Assembly (NCBI RefSeq): GCF_016734765.1
Contig: NZ_JAERQE010000032.1
Coordinates: forward strand, 1 to 57,877
Length of the DNA stretch: 57,877 nucleotides
Direction: 5' to 3'
From: Microvirga soli
GTDB taxonomy: Bacteria; Pseudomonadota; Alphaproteobacteria; Rhizobiales; Beijerinckiaceae
The position numbers were made by a program, and so were the translations under genes. This document shows positions 8,694 through 15,801 of this stretch, piece by piece (within the stretch, counting starts at the first letter, position 1; each line of letters begins with the position of its first letter). The notes beneath the pieces were generated by a model, which searched no databases, had not been told where the DNA came from, and was given only the letters and a program-made list of their open reading frames with translations.

Positions 8694-8727
8694 GTGTTTC
8701 TTCTTTCTCTTTGTGAAACCCTCCGCC

Positions 8728-8808
8728 GTCATGGCCGGACTTGTTCCGGCCATCCACGTCTTCAACCGCGGCAAAGACGCGGATACTCGGAACAAGCCCG
8801 AGGATGAC
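8728..8808. repeat. Palindromic repeat, GTCATGGCCGG family
   Basis: Starts GTCATGGCCGGACTTGTTCC and ends GGAACAAGCCCGAGGATGAC, with CCACGTCTT / AAGACGCGG inside. Same family as 5277-5364. It lies between g9 and g10. Confidence 0.7.
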
Positions 8809-8849
8809 AGCGAGAATGCGTTTTCAGAATGAGTGCAGCGAAGGCCCGC

Positions 8850-9260
8850 TTATATTGCTACGAACACCAATGCGCCGGCGGATTCGAACGCCATCTCGAA
8901 GGTCACCTCACCCGCATGGTCGCCGCGATATTCCAGGCTCGTGATCTGGAAAGGGCCCTCGATACGTCCGAAATCCGGAATAACGATCTGGTAGGTGAGG
9001 ATGTCGCCGTCGAAGAAGACCTGGCGCATGCGCGCGTCCGAGGCCTCGTCCTTGAACACACCGGAGCCGGAGATCGAGGCTCGGCGCACGCCGACGCCGG
9101 CGAGCAGCTCGCGCCAGCGTCCGGCGGATTCCGCGTGCGTCACGTCGACGGTCTCGGCATTGAAGGCGATCTGGCGCGTGCGCAGGCCCGCCACGGTCAC
9201 GAAGGCGCTGCCGCCGTCACCGATCTTGATGAGCAGATCCTTGCCCTTTTGAGCAGGCAT
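8850..9260 (-). CDS. GTA major tail (tube) protein g9
   Basis: A 136-residue tail tube protein of the TP901-1-like family (TIGR02126), which stacks to form the GTA tail. Diagnostic features are the start MPAQKGKDLLIKIGDG, the central ETVDVTHAESAGRWRELLAG and ARMRQVFFDG, and the C-terminal YRGDHAGEVTFEMAFESAG. Length fits the family (about 137). It sits between g8 and g10 as in RcGTA, though separated from g8 by a 138-bp inverted repeat. Confidence 0.93.
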   Translation of the reverse strand: MPAQKGKDLLIKIGDGGSAFVTVAGLRTRQIAFNAETVDVTHAESAGRWRELLAGVGVRRASISGSGVFKDEASDARMRQVFFDGDILTYQIVIPDFGRIEGPFQITSLEYRGDHAGEVTFEMAFESAGALVFVAI

Positions 9261-9301
9261 GGGTTGTCCTTATGTTGATTGGAGTAAAAGCTGTTTCCAC
9301 T

Positions 9302-9439
9302 GTCATTCCGGGGCGCCGGAGGCGAGCCCGGAATCCATAAACATGCCGTGTCAGGGAAGAGCGGACCGCGTCACGCTTCGTTCTGCGCCGTCAGAGTTTA
9401 TGGATTCCGGGCTCTCGCTAAGGCTCGCCCCGGAATGAC
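9302..9439. repeat. Nested inverted repeat of 138 bp
   Basis: Outer arms GTCATTCCGGGGCG / CGCCCCGGAATGAC and inner arms CCGGAATCCATAAAC / GTTTATGGATTCCGG are near perfect. The element fills the g8-g9 gap; the transcript could fold into a long hairpin between head-tail and tail-tube cistrons. Confidence 0.8.
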
Positions 9440-9455
9440 AGCGTGGAGCACGACC

Positions 9456-9866
9456 TCACACCACCTCCGTCACCGCGCGCAGGCTCAATGTCACGCGGGC
9501 GAGGCCGGAATCCTTGTCGCGGATGGACGCGAGTTCGGTGACGCGAAGATTCACGAGGCGGTGGCCCTCAACGGTGAGCGACGCATCGTCGAGGATCGCG
9601 AAGAAGCGGTCTGCGACCATGAGCGCCGTGCGCGCTCCTCCCTTCTCCGACCAGATCACCAGATCGACGCTCTGCGCGTGGCCACGGTCGGCATCGGTGG
9701 ACCAGTCCTCGGCCTTCACGTCGCCGAAGAGCGCATAGACCGGCTCCGCTCCGCGCGGCGGCTCGTCGTAGAGGCGAAGCGCGCCGCCCATGAGCGCGCG
9801 CAGCTCGGCGTCGCCTGAGGCCGCATCGATGATCGCGCGGCGTAAGGCAAGCACCGGGCTCGTCAT
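9456..9866 (-). CDS. GTA tail completion protein g8 (DUF3168)
   Basis: A 136-residue DUF3168 protein, the tail terminator of RcGTA-type particles, which caps the tail tube at its head-proximal end. The ATG at 9866 gives MTSPVLALRRAIIDAASGD; ALRRAI, AVYALFG-like PVYALFGDVKAEDWST and the C-terminal VTELASIRDKDSGLARVTLS are characteristic. It overlaps the g7 stop by four bases (ATGA), showing preserved translational coupling. The longer frame upstream is only a shadow of g7. Confidence 0.9.
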   Translation of the reverse strand: MTSPVLALRRAIIDAASGDAELRALMGGALRLYDEPPRGAEPVYALFGDVKAEDWSTDADRGHAQSVDLVIWSEKGGARTALMVADRFFAILDDASLTVEGHRLVNLRVTELASIRDKDSGLARVTLSLRAVTEVV

Positions 9867-10198
9867 GCCCTCACCTCCTCGACGAGGCAGACGAGATCGC
9901 GCTTCGATCCGTCGGGATCGGAGGCCGCACGAATGGCGAAGCGGCGCAGGCCCGAGGTGAGCCGCATGGCGCCGGTCACACCCTCGCGATAGCGCAGGGT
10001 GATGCGGTGCGTCAGGCTCTGCTCGGGCCGGTCGGCGCGCACGCGCTCGTGGCCCGAGAGCATCTCGATGGCCCCCCATAGTTGAGGCCCCGGCGCATAT
10101 GAGCGAATGACGCCGCCGAAGCCGTCGGACCGCTCCAGCGGCAGCTCGAGCACGAACCGGCGCGAGCGCGCGCCGATGGAAATGGATTTGGTTTTCAT
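9863..10198 (-). CDS. GTA head-tail adaptor g7
   Basis: A 111-residue head-tail joining protein (phage_H_T_join/SPP1 gp16-like family, RcGTA g7). Features are ERSDGFGGVIRSYAPGPQLW near the N-terminus, a Trp typical of the family (LWGAIEML), and HRITLRYREGVTGAMRLTSG. The start ATG at 10198 is the only good one. Its end overlaps g8 by four bases. A palindromic element separates it from g6. Confidence 0.88.
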   Translation of the reverse strand: MKTKSISIGARSRRFVLELPLERSDGFGGVIRSYAPGPQLWGAIEMLSGHERVRADRPEQSLTHRITLRYREGVTGAMRLTSGLRRFAIRAASDPDGSKRDLVCLVEEVRA

Positions 10199-10244
10199 GG
10201 CAATGTCTTTGAAAGGGAATGACGATCGACGTGCGAACTCTCGA

Positions 10245-10306
10245 CCTCATCCTGAGGAGGTCGAGCCAAGAAAGACGTGGATGGCCGGAACAAGTCCGGC
10301 CATGAC
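10245..10306. repeat. Composite fragment of palindromic repeats
   Basis: CCTCATCCTGAGGAGG (half of the 6487-6588 family) abuts AAGACGTGGATGGCCGGAAC / AAGTCCGGCCATGAC (half of the 5277-5364 family). It looks like two element fragments joined in the g6-g7 gap. Confidence 0.6.
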
Positions 10307-10364
10307 GCCGAGGGTCTCATTTCGGGGCTGCGCAGCGGCGTCTGCAATGACAGTGGGAACGTTT

Positions 10365-10931
10365 TTACAGACGCGCCCTCTGAAACGGCGCCACGAGGGC
10401 CAGCGCCTCGGGCGGCAGGATCTGCTCGCCTGCCACATCGCCGCGGTTCTCGAACCAATGCGCCACGAGAATGCGGATGGCGAGCTTCAGGGTCGCGGGC
10501 ACCGCCTCCGCATGCGTGCCGAAGCCGGCACGCAGCGCGACCGAGATGCCGTTGCGGGGCCTGCCCGGCTCAGGCGCCCCGGAAACGGTGATGTGCGGCG
10601 GTTCGCTCAACGCGTCCACCTCGAACGCATTGGCCGGCAACTCGGTGACGGCACCCGTGGCGTCCGTGATCCTGATCGCATCGACCGCAATCAGGGGTGA
10701 GAGCGGCAGCAGGATCACGCCATCGCAGGGCCAGCGGTCGAGCACCACGCGCCAGCTTTGCTCGATGAGGATCCTGCGCGAGGCCGCCTCGACCGTGAGC
10801 CTGGCTGCCTTGATGAGGCCTGAAATCAGGTCATCCTGCGCGGTCTCGTCCTCGTCGACGCGCAGATAGGCCTTCATCTCGGCGAGCGTGATGGGCTCGA
10901 CGGCAGGGCCGCTGACGAATATGGGAATCAT
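10365..10931 (-). CDS. GTA head-tail connector g6
   Basis: A 188-residue gp6-like connector (TIGR02215 family), which joins the portal to the tail in RcGTA. Signature: EPITLAEMKAYLRVDEDETA, then DDLISGLIKAARLTVE, and C-terminal LKLAIRILVAHWFENRGD. The ATG at 10931 (MIPIFVSGPAVEP) is chosen; the extension to 11147 is antisense to the protease gene. Only 25 bp separate its start from the divergent protease start at 10957. A 14-bp perfect palindrome in that gap supplies an AAGGA to both. Confidence 0.9.
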   Translation of the reverse strand: MIPIFVSGPAVEPITLAEMKAYLRVDEDETAQDDLISGLIKAARLTVEAASRRILIEQSWRVVLDRWPCDGVILLPLSPLIAVDAIRITDATGAVTELPANAFEVDALSEPPHITVSGAPEPGRPRNGISVALRAGFGTHAEAVPATLKLAIRILVAHWFENRGDVAGEQILPPEALALVAPFQRARL

Positions 10932-10936
10932 CGGAA

Positions 10937-10950
10937 ACAAGGATCCTTGT
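10937..10950. promoter_or_regulatory. Perfect 14-bp palindrome between divergent start codons
   Basis: ACAAGGATCCTTGT lies in the 25-bp gap between the g6 start (10931, minus) and the protease start (10957, plus). Each strand carries AAGGA about 12-13 bp from its ATG, so the palindrome may act as a shared ribosome-binding element, as an operator, or both. The spacing is a little long for an optimal Shine-Dalgarno. Confidence 0.45.
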
Positions 10951-10956
10951 GCTGTC

Positions 10957-11700
10957 ATGAAACGTTCGATCACGCTTTGTCTCGCGCTGGCGCTGCCTGT
11001 TGCAGGCGCCCACGCCATTGTCGGCGGCCAGCCCGATGAGGGCCCGCTGTCGCGCCAGAGCGTGATGGTGTTGAGCTCGAACGGCGGCGTCTGCACCGCC
11101 GTGGTGCTGGCTCCCGACGTGGTGCTCACCGCCGCCCATTGCGTCACGGGCGCGGCCGAGCACCGGGTGCATTTCCGCGACGAGTCGGGCGAGCCCGTGC
11201 TGATCGTGCCGGCCGCGAAGACCGTGCATCCCGGCTACAATGCGAAGGCCGTGGAGACGCGCCAGCGCTCCATCGACCTTGCGCTCGTTCGCACACCCGA
11301 GCCCCTGCCCGCGCGCTTCGAGCGGGCGACACTCGGCGCCGCGAAGGTGCCTGAGAACACCTTCGTCACCGTGGGCGGCTATGGCCTTGCGCGCGAAGGC
11401 GATGCCAAGAGCACCGGCACCTTCCGCGCCGCGTCTCTGACCGCCGTCGAACCCTATGGCCCGAGCAAGATCCTGCTCTGGGCGGAGGGCTCCGGTTCGG
11501 CCAGCGCCTGCCAAGGCGATTCCGGCGGGCCGATGGCATCCGGAGCCACCGTCGCGGCGATCACGAGTTGGGCAGCGCCGGCTAAGGGCCGAAGCTGCGG
11601 AGGCCTGACACAGGGCATCCTCGTCGGCCCGCAACGGGACTGGATCGACCGGGTTCTCAAGGGCTGGAACCGCGCGGCGTTGTGGAGCGGCAACGGGTAG
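10957..11700 (+). CDS. Secreted trypsin-like serine protease (S1 family), first of a pair
   Basis: A 247-residue secreted S1 protease. MKRSITLCLALALPVAGAHA is a Sec signal peptide, and the mature protein would begin IVGG, the classic trypsin N-terminus. The triad is complete: His61 in TAAHC, Asp107 in SIDLALV, Ser189 in CQGDSGGP. A late Cys (RSCGGLTQG) is in the usual region. It is on the plus strand between GTA g6 and the capsid gene, which adjoin in RcGTA, so it interrupts the cluster. The ATG at 10957 is used because the frame upstream is antisense to g6. Substrate unknown; a link to particle release or entry is only inference. Confidence 0.92.
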   Translation: MKRSITLCLALALPVAGAHAIVGGQPDEGPLSRQSVMVLSSNGGVCTAVVLAPDVVLTAAHCVTGAAEHRVHFRDESGEPVLIVPAAKTVHPGYNAKAVETRQRSIDLALVRTPEPLPARFERATLGAAKVPENTFVTVGGYGLAREGDAKSTGTFRAASLTAVEPYGPSKILLWAEGSGSASACQGDSGGPMASGATVAAITSWAAPAKGRSCGGLTQGILVGPQRDWIDRVLKGWNRAALWSGNG

Positions 11701-11814
11701 AGCATTGTGCGGAAAAGTGGTCCCGGCTTTCCGGCCCACACGATGCTCTCTTTCAAAAAAGCATCGGATTCGATCCCAAAAGCGGGGTCCACTTTTGGGT
11801 CCGATGCTCTAGAC
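11700..11814. repeat. Intergenic repeat, GAGCATCGGA family (two adjoining hairpins)
   Basis: AGAGCATTGTGCGGAAAAGTGG with CCACACGATGCTCT forms one hairpin; AGCATCGGATTCGATCCCAA with TTTTGGGTCCGATGCT forms the other. Relatives are at 14078-14127 and 56809-56856, with a partial relative at 26099-26146. It separates the two serine protease genes. Confidence 0.7.
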
Positions 11815-11894
11815 TTTTAGTAAAGGGCCGGAACTATCCTTGTTGCCCAATTCTTGCCCTATCACACGCTCCTCCCCTCATGGCATGATCCCCG

Positions 11895-12683
11895 ATGCGC
11901 GCGCTGCCCCTCCTCGCCCTTGCTGTCTTCACCCTCGTTGCGAGCCCGGCCTGGGCCATCCTGCAGGGCTCCACCTCGAGGGATCCGAACGGGCTGCGCC
12001 GCTCGGTGGTGTCCATCGAGAACTCGCTGGGCGAGCTCTGCTCGGGCGTGATCGTCGGGCCCGATCTGGTGCTGACGGCGGCCCATTGCGTGATCGACCG
12101 GGCCGCCTACCGTGTGACCGCGCTCACGCGCGCCTTCCGGCCGCAGCGCTTCAACGTCGCCGCGCTGGCCATCCACCCGACCTTCGTGGCCGGCACGACG
12201 CCGCGCACGCAGCCCGGCATCGATCTCGCGGTGGTCAAACTCGACCGCCCCCTCGGCTCTGATTTCCTGGCCCTTAACCCGACCCAGGCCGGGCGGATCG
12301 ACGTAGGCGACGGCGTCACCATCGCCGGCTACGGCGTGCTCTCGGAGCGCGCCCGCGGCACGGCCCGAACCCTGCGTCAGACCAATCTCGTCTCGCTCGG
12401 CCCCATCGAGGTCGCGAACCGCGTCCTCATCGTGGCCGACCGCAACCGGCTTGCCGAAACATCGGGCGCCGGAGCCTGCCGGGGCGATTCCGGCGGCCCG
12501 ATCCTCGCCGCGACCCAGAGCGGCTATCAGCTCTACGGCATCACAAGCTGGTCGAGCGGCGCCCTGCGCTCGCCCCGACCCACCGCCTGCGGCGGCCTCA
12601 CGGCCGTGACGCCAGTGGTGGAGCACCTTCGCTGGATCGTGGGCAGCATGCAAAGCCTCAACGCCGCGTGGGCGGGGAATTGA
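11895..12683 (+). CDS. Secreted trypsin-like serine protease (S1 family), second of a pair
   Basis: A 262-residue S1 protease with Sec signal MRALPLLALAVFTLVASPAWA. The triad is complete: His64 in TAAHC, Asp110 in GIDLAVV, Ser199 in CRGDSGGP; ITSWSSG and CGGLTAVTPV follow. The mature N-terminus is ILQG rather than IVGG. It is clearly related to, but divergent from, the upstream protease, so the pair may come from an old tandem duplication. It lies convergent to the capsid gene, inside the GTA cluster, and a palindromic repeat follows its stop. Function unknown. Confidence 0.92.
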   Translation: MRALPLLALAVFTLVASPAWAILQGSTSRDPNGLRRSVVSIENSLGELCSGVIVGPDLVLTAAHCVIDRAAYRVTALTRAFRPQRFNVAALAIHPTFVAGTTPRTQPGIDLAVVKLDRPLGSDFLALNPTQAGRIDVGDGVTIAGYGVLSERARGTARTLRQTNLVSLGPIEVANRVLIVADRNRLAETSGAGACRGDSGGPILAATQSGYQLYGITSWSSGALRSPRPTACGGLTAVTPVVEHLRWIVGSMQSLNAAWAGN

Positions 12684-12698
12684 ATTATTCCTCACCAT

Positions 12699-12796
12699 GT
12701 CATTCCCGGCCGGAGCGCAGCGAAGGGGAAGGGAATCCACCCGTACGCTCAGCGCTATGGATCCCCTTCCCTCGCCTTCGGCTCGCCGGGGATGAC
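12699..12796. repeat. Palindromic repeat, GTCATTCCCGG family
   Basis: A close copy of 5386-5483, starting GTCATTCCCGGCCGGAGCG and ending CGGCTCGCCGGGGATGAC. It lies between the convergent ends of the second protease and the capsid gene and could serve as a bidirectional transcription stop. Confidence 0.75.
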
Positions 12797-12804
12797 ACTG
12801 CGGA

Positions 12805-14040
12805 TTAAGCCGCGAACTTCAGCAGCTTGATCGCCGCGTAATCCTGCACGCCGCCGCCCACGCGCTTGGTGGTGTAGAACAGCACGTAGGGCTTGGCGGA
12901 ATACGGATCGCGCAGCACGCGCATGCCGGCGCGGTCCACGATGAGGTAACCGCGCTTGAAGCCGCCGAACGCGATGGCGCAGGCGTTCAGCGCAATGTCG
13001 GGCATGTCCTCGGCTTCGACGACGGGAAAGCCCATCAGGGTTGCGGCCTGGCCGATGCTCGCGGGCGGTGACCAGAGATACGCGCCGTTGTCGTCCTTGA
13101 AGCGGCGGATCGCGCTCTGCGTCTTGCGGTTCATCACGAAGGAGGCGTTCTGGCGGTAGCCGGATTTCAGCGTGTAGATCAGGTCCACCAGCACGTCGGA
13201 CGGGTTCGACGCCGGGAAACTTGCGCCGCCCGTGTTCACCGTGCCGAGGCGGCCCCATTCCCAGATCTCCTCCTCGACCGTATCGGTGGTGAGAAAGCCC
13301 TTGGGCTTGTTCACGCCATCGCCGTTGACGAAGGCGGCGCTCTCCTGCTCGGCGAAGGCGGATTCGACTTCCTCCGCGATCCAGCTCTCGATATCGACCA
13401 CCGCGTCGTCGAGCAGGGTCTGGGTCGCGGCCGGCATGGCATAGAGCTCCATGGCCGGGAAGCTCATCTCGGACAGCGTGGGGCTCGCCGTCTGCGGTCG
13501 CGCCGCCGTCTCGCCGACCCAGCCGGTGGCCGGGCCCGTGGTCGAGAAGGCGCGCTTGTACTGACCGCCCGAAATCACCCGCACCGACGAGATCGCGCGG
13601 ATCGGCGAGACATTGGCAAGACGACGCAGCACCTCGCGCTCGACATTGTCAGGCACCAGATAGCCGCCGTCAGGCCCGGAGCCTGCAGAGAGCGCCTTTT
13701 CCTCCAGCCGCTTGAGACCGGTAGCCTCGCCGCTGCGGACATAAGCATGGAACGCCGCCTTGTGCTCGGCTTGGGCCGGGTCGCGCGGGGCATCGGTGCC
13801 GCCGAGAGGCGGGCGGGAGCGGTCGAGGCTCAGACGGTCGAGACGGCGCTTGGCATCGTCGAGGGCGGTGTCGATGCGGGCGAGCTTCTCGTCCGTCACT
13901 ACGTCGCTCGTGAGCCTGGTCTCGATCTCGGACAGGCGAGTGTCATTGGCGTCCTTGAACGCCTCGAAGGCGCGGGCGAAATCATCGAAGGCCGAGGCGA
14001 CATCGTCGGACACGGCTTTGGTTTCAACAACGGGAATCAT
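12805..14040 (-). CDS. GTA major capsid protein g5 (HK97 fold)
   Basis: A 411-residue HK97-type major capsid protein. Residues up to about 100 form a charged coiled-coil delta domain (FDDFARAFEAFKDANDTRLS ... ALDDAKRRLDRLSLDRSR) removed during maturation. The shell part begins near the ALSAGSGPDGGYLVPDNVER segment; ETAARPQTASPTLSEMSFPA and FVMNRKTQSAIRRFKD are typical. The ATG at 14040 (MIPVVETKAVSDD) fits the family length of about 400. The frame is intact. In RcGTA, g6 follows directly; here two antisense protease genes intervene. Confidence 0.95.
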   Translation of the reverse strand: MIPVVETKAVSDDVASAFDDFARAFEAFKDANDTRLSEIETRLTSDVVTDEKLARIDTALDDAKRRLDRLSLDRSRPPLGGTDAPRDPAQAEHKAAFHAYVRSGEATGLKRLEEKALSAGSGPDGGYLVPDNVEREVLRRLANVSPIRAISSVRVISGGQYKRAFSTTGPATGWVGETAARPQTASPTLSEMSFPAMELYAMPAATQTLLDDAVVDIESWIAEEVESAFAEQESAAFVNGDGVNKPKGFLTTDTVEEEIWEWGRLGTVNTGGASFPASNPSDVLVDLIYTLKSGYRQNASFVMNRKTQSAIRRFKDDNGAYLWSPPASIGQAATLMGFPVVEAEDMPDIALNACAIAFGGFKRGYLIVDRAGMRVLRDPYSAKPYVLFYTTKRVGGGVQDYAAIKLLKFAA

Positions 14041-14077
14041 CACAATCCATAGGTTTGAAAGGAACAGCTTAGGAAAT

Positions 14078-14127
14078 GAGCATCGGGTCGATCCGAATAG
14101 TGGGATCCACTTTTCGGCCCGATGCCC
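14078..14127. repeat. Intergenic repeat, GAGCATCGGA family
   Basis: GAGCATCGGGTCGATCCGAA ... CTTTTCGGCCCGATGC is a single-hairpin copy of the element at 11700-11814, upstream of the capsid gene. Confidence 0.65.
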
Positions 14128-14131
14128 CAAT

Positions 14132-14159
14132 AAAAAAGGCCCGCCGATTGGCGGGCCCG
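14132..14159 (-). terminator. Rho-independent terminator after the glycine-zipper lipoprotein gene
   Basis: On the minus strand GGGCCCGCCAATCGGCGGGCC is followed by TTTTTTA: a GC-rich 8-bp stem with a T-run. It stands between the small lipoprotein gene (14183-14386) and the capsid gene. Read-through from prohead protease into capsid would have to pass it. Confidence 0.85.
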
Positions 14160-14182
14160 TTATTTCCCTGTGAGGGGAATGC

Positions 14183-14386
14183 TTACATGCGGCGGGCTGC
14201 GCGGCGGGTTGTTCTTGCGACGGTCGGTCCCGTCACAGCACCAACGGCGCCGCCGGCAACTGCGCCAACCGGACCGGCCACGGCACCGACACCGGCGCCG
14301 ACGGCCGCACCGCCAACCCGCTCTTCCGTGGTCGTGCAGCCAGCCGCCGCAAGGCCGAGGAGTGCAACGAAAGCAAGCTTCTTCAT
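14183..14386 (-). CDS. Small glycine-zipper lipoprotein
   Basis: A 67-residue predicted lipoprotein, MKKLAFVALLGLAAAGC, with lipobox AAGC followed by TTTEER. The mature part is a glycine zipper (GGAAVGAGVGAVAGPVGAVA) ending in a basic tail RTTRRAARRM. Such proteins associate with the outer membrane and are common in this bacterial group. It is in the GTA direction but has its own terminator, and it splits prohead protease from capsid. It is not an RcGTA gene. A related zipper is found at 29718-30038. Confidence 0.8.
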   Translation of the reverse strand: MKKLAFVALLGLAAAGCTTTEERVGGAAVGAGVGAVAGPVGAVAGGAVGAVTGPTVARTTRRAARRM

Positions 14387-14492
14387 CAAAACCTCCCGAG
14401 ACAAGCGGACATCAGACACCTTTCGAGAGGAAAGGGCCCGCAGCTTCCGCGCTCTTGCGGGCTTTCAGCTAACGCGCTCCCACGGACAAGGT

Positions 14493-15029
14493 TCAGGAAA
14501 ACAGCCTTACGGCTGCGCTGCGAATATGCGTCGCGAGTTTCGGCGGGGCCTGCTTCACGGTCTCGACCCGGGCGCCGGGCAGCATCGGAAAGGTCACCAC
14601 CGAGATCTCCCACAGGTCGAGCCGCTCCAGGCGGCGCAACCCGGTGGGCCGCTCGGCCCTTGCGCGCTCGACGCGAAAGCCGATGGACAGACCGTCGACA
14701 GCGCCGTCGCGCATGAGCGCATGGATGTCCCGCGCCCGTTCGACCGCAAGGTTGAGCCGGCCCCGCACGCGCAATCCGCGCAGGTCCTCCGCGATGGAGA
14801 GCCAGCGCCCAATGGGCTGCGCCGGATCGTGCTGCCACAGAAGGCGCACCTGCGCGGCGGCGCGTTTCTTGAGGCTGTCGCGGAAGGCGCCGGGCATGAC
14901 CACATCCTTGCCGAGATCGGCCTCGCCGAACAGGCTGGCATAGCCTTCGAACACCCCCTCGGCATCGACCCCGCTCAGGGGCTCGGGCAGGAACTTGCGC
15001 TCACGAACGGTTGTTGCGGCCGCCATCAT
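14493..15029 (-). CDS. GTA prohead protease g4
   Basis: A 178-residue HK97-family prohead protease (peptidase U35), which trims capsid protein in the immature head. EGVFEGYASLFGEADLGKDV, VVMPGAFRDSLKKR, the catalytic-region LLWQHDPAQPIGRW and GLSIGFRVE ... LWEISVVTFPMLPGARV are all present. The start MMAAATTVRERKF at 15029 overlaps the stop of the 49-codon frame upstream. The frame is intact and of normal length. Confidence 0.93.
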   Translation of the reverse strand: MMAAATTVRERKFLPEPLSGVDAEGVFEGYASLFGEADLGKDVVMPGAFRDSLKKRAAAQVRLLWQHDPAQPIGRWLSIAEDLRGLRVRGRLNLAVERARDIHALMRDGAVDGLSIGFRVERARAERPTGLRRLERLDLWEISVVTFPMLPGARVETVKQAPPKLATHIRSAAVRLFS

Positions 15030-15175
15030 CGCGCGGCCCCGCGCGCCGGTTTGGGCGGCTTGGCATCGAGCTTTTCGAGTTGGCGCACGAAGTCGCGAAA
15101 GACGCTCGTGGCGCGGGTCTGGTTCTCCCGCGCCGCCTTCGGCTTGCGGGGCGTACGGGTTGAAAGGCGGGTCAC
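15026..15175 (-). CDS. Small basic protein between GTA head genes
   Basis: A 49-codon frame from GTG at 15175: MTRLSTRTPRKPKAARENQT, then SVFRDFVRQLEKLDAKPPKP and a basic end. Its GTG overlaps the TGA of the 66-residue protein upstream, and its own TGA overlaps the ATG of the prohead protease. Such stop/start overlap on both sides argues that it is translated. No family is recognised with confidence. Confidence 0.6.
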   Translation of the reverse strand: MTRLSTRTPRKPKAARENQTRATSVFRDFVRQLEKLDAKPPKPARGAAR

Positions 15176-15372
15176 GAGGGATCTCCCGAATGGCGGCGGT
15201 TGAACAGGGACAGCTCGCGCACGAACGCATCGAACCGGCGGTTGGCCGCGAACAGGTCGCGCAGGGTCATGGCAAGCAAGGCGGACGCCCCGCTGGCCCA
15301 GACGAACAGGGCCAGATGGGCAAGATCCCCGCGCCGGATGACGGCCTCGGTGATCTGGTCAAATGAGTTCAT
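15172..15372 (-). CDS. GTA head formation protein, rcc01685-like (g3.5 position)
   Basis: A 66-residue protein, MNSFDQITEAVIRRGDLAHL then ALFVWASGASALLAMTLRDL, with a hydrophobic middle and a charged C-terminus (ANRRFDAFVRELSLFNRRH). Position between portal and prohead protease, size and the GDLAHL start match the rcc01685-type small GTA head protein. The ATG at 15372 has CGAGAA and GGAG-like sequence upstream. It overlaps the next small frame by four bases. Confidence 0.75.
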   Translation of the reverse strand: MNSFDQITEAVIRRGDLAHLALFVWASGASALLAMTLRDLFAANRRFDAFVRELSLFNRRHSGDPS

Positions 15373-15498
15373 GATTTGTTCTCGTGAAAGGCTCCGTTGG
15401 AGTTGCGAAGAAAGCAATGTCTTTCGCGAAATGGTGGGTGGGCATCGTCATCTCGGACGGCGGAGCCGATCAGGGATCGCGTGCAGGATAGAACACGT

Positions 15499-15779
15499 GT
15501 TCCCCCTCCCCCTTGTGGGGAAGGGTGGCCGCGCAGCGGCCGGGGTGGGGGTGCCAGCGCCACGTTCTGAGATGAAGACGCTTACACCCCCACCTCCAAC
15601 TCCTCCCCACAAGGGGGAGGAGGGCTCCAGCACCATACTCGTCCCACGATCCCGGGTTCTGCGCCGCAGCCCCGGGATGACACCCGACGTGATGGTCGGC
15701 TCGTGCTGCCCATCTCCGATCCTGAAAGCACTGCGTTTCACACGTGCGGGATCACCGGCACAACGCCGGTGATCCCGAG
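15499..15779. repeat. Cluster of palindromic repeats in the g3-g3.5 gap
   Basis: CCCCCTCCCCCTTGTGGGGA ... TCCCCACAAGGGGGAGG (15499-15629) is a long inverted repeat with GGCCGCGCAGCGGCC inside. GATCACCGGCACAACGCCGGTGATC (about 15748-15774) is a short perfect hairpin. The 429-bp gap between the rcc01685-like start and the portal stop holds no convincing gene. Confidence 0.7.
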
Positions 15780-15801
15780 GGAGAAGGCTTTGCGTTCGCG
15801 A

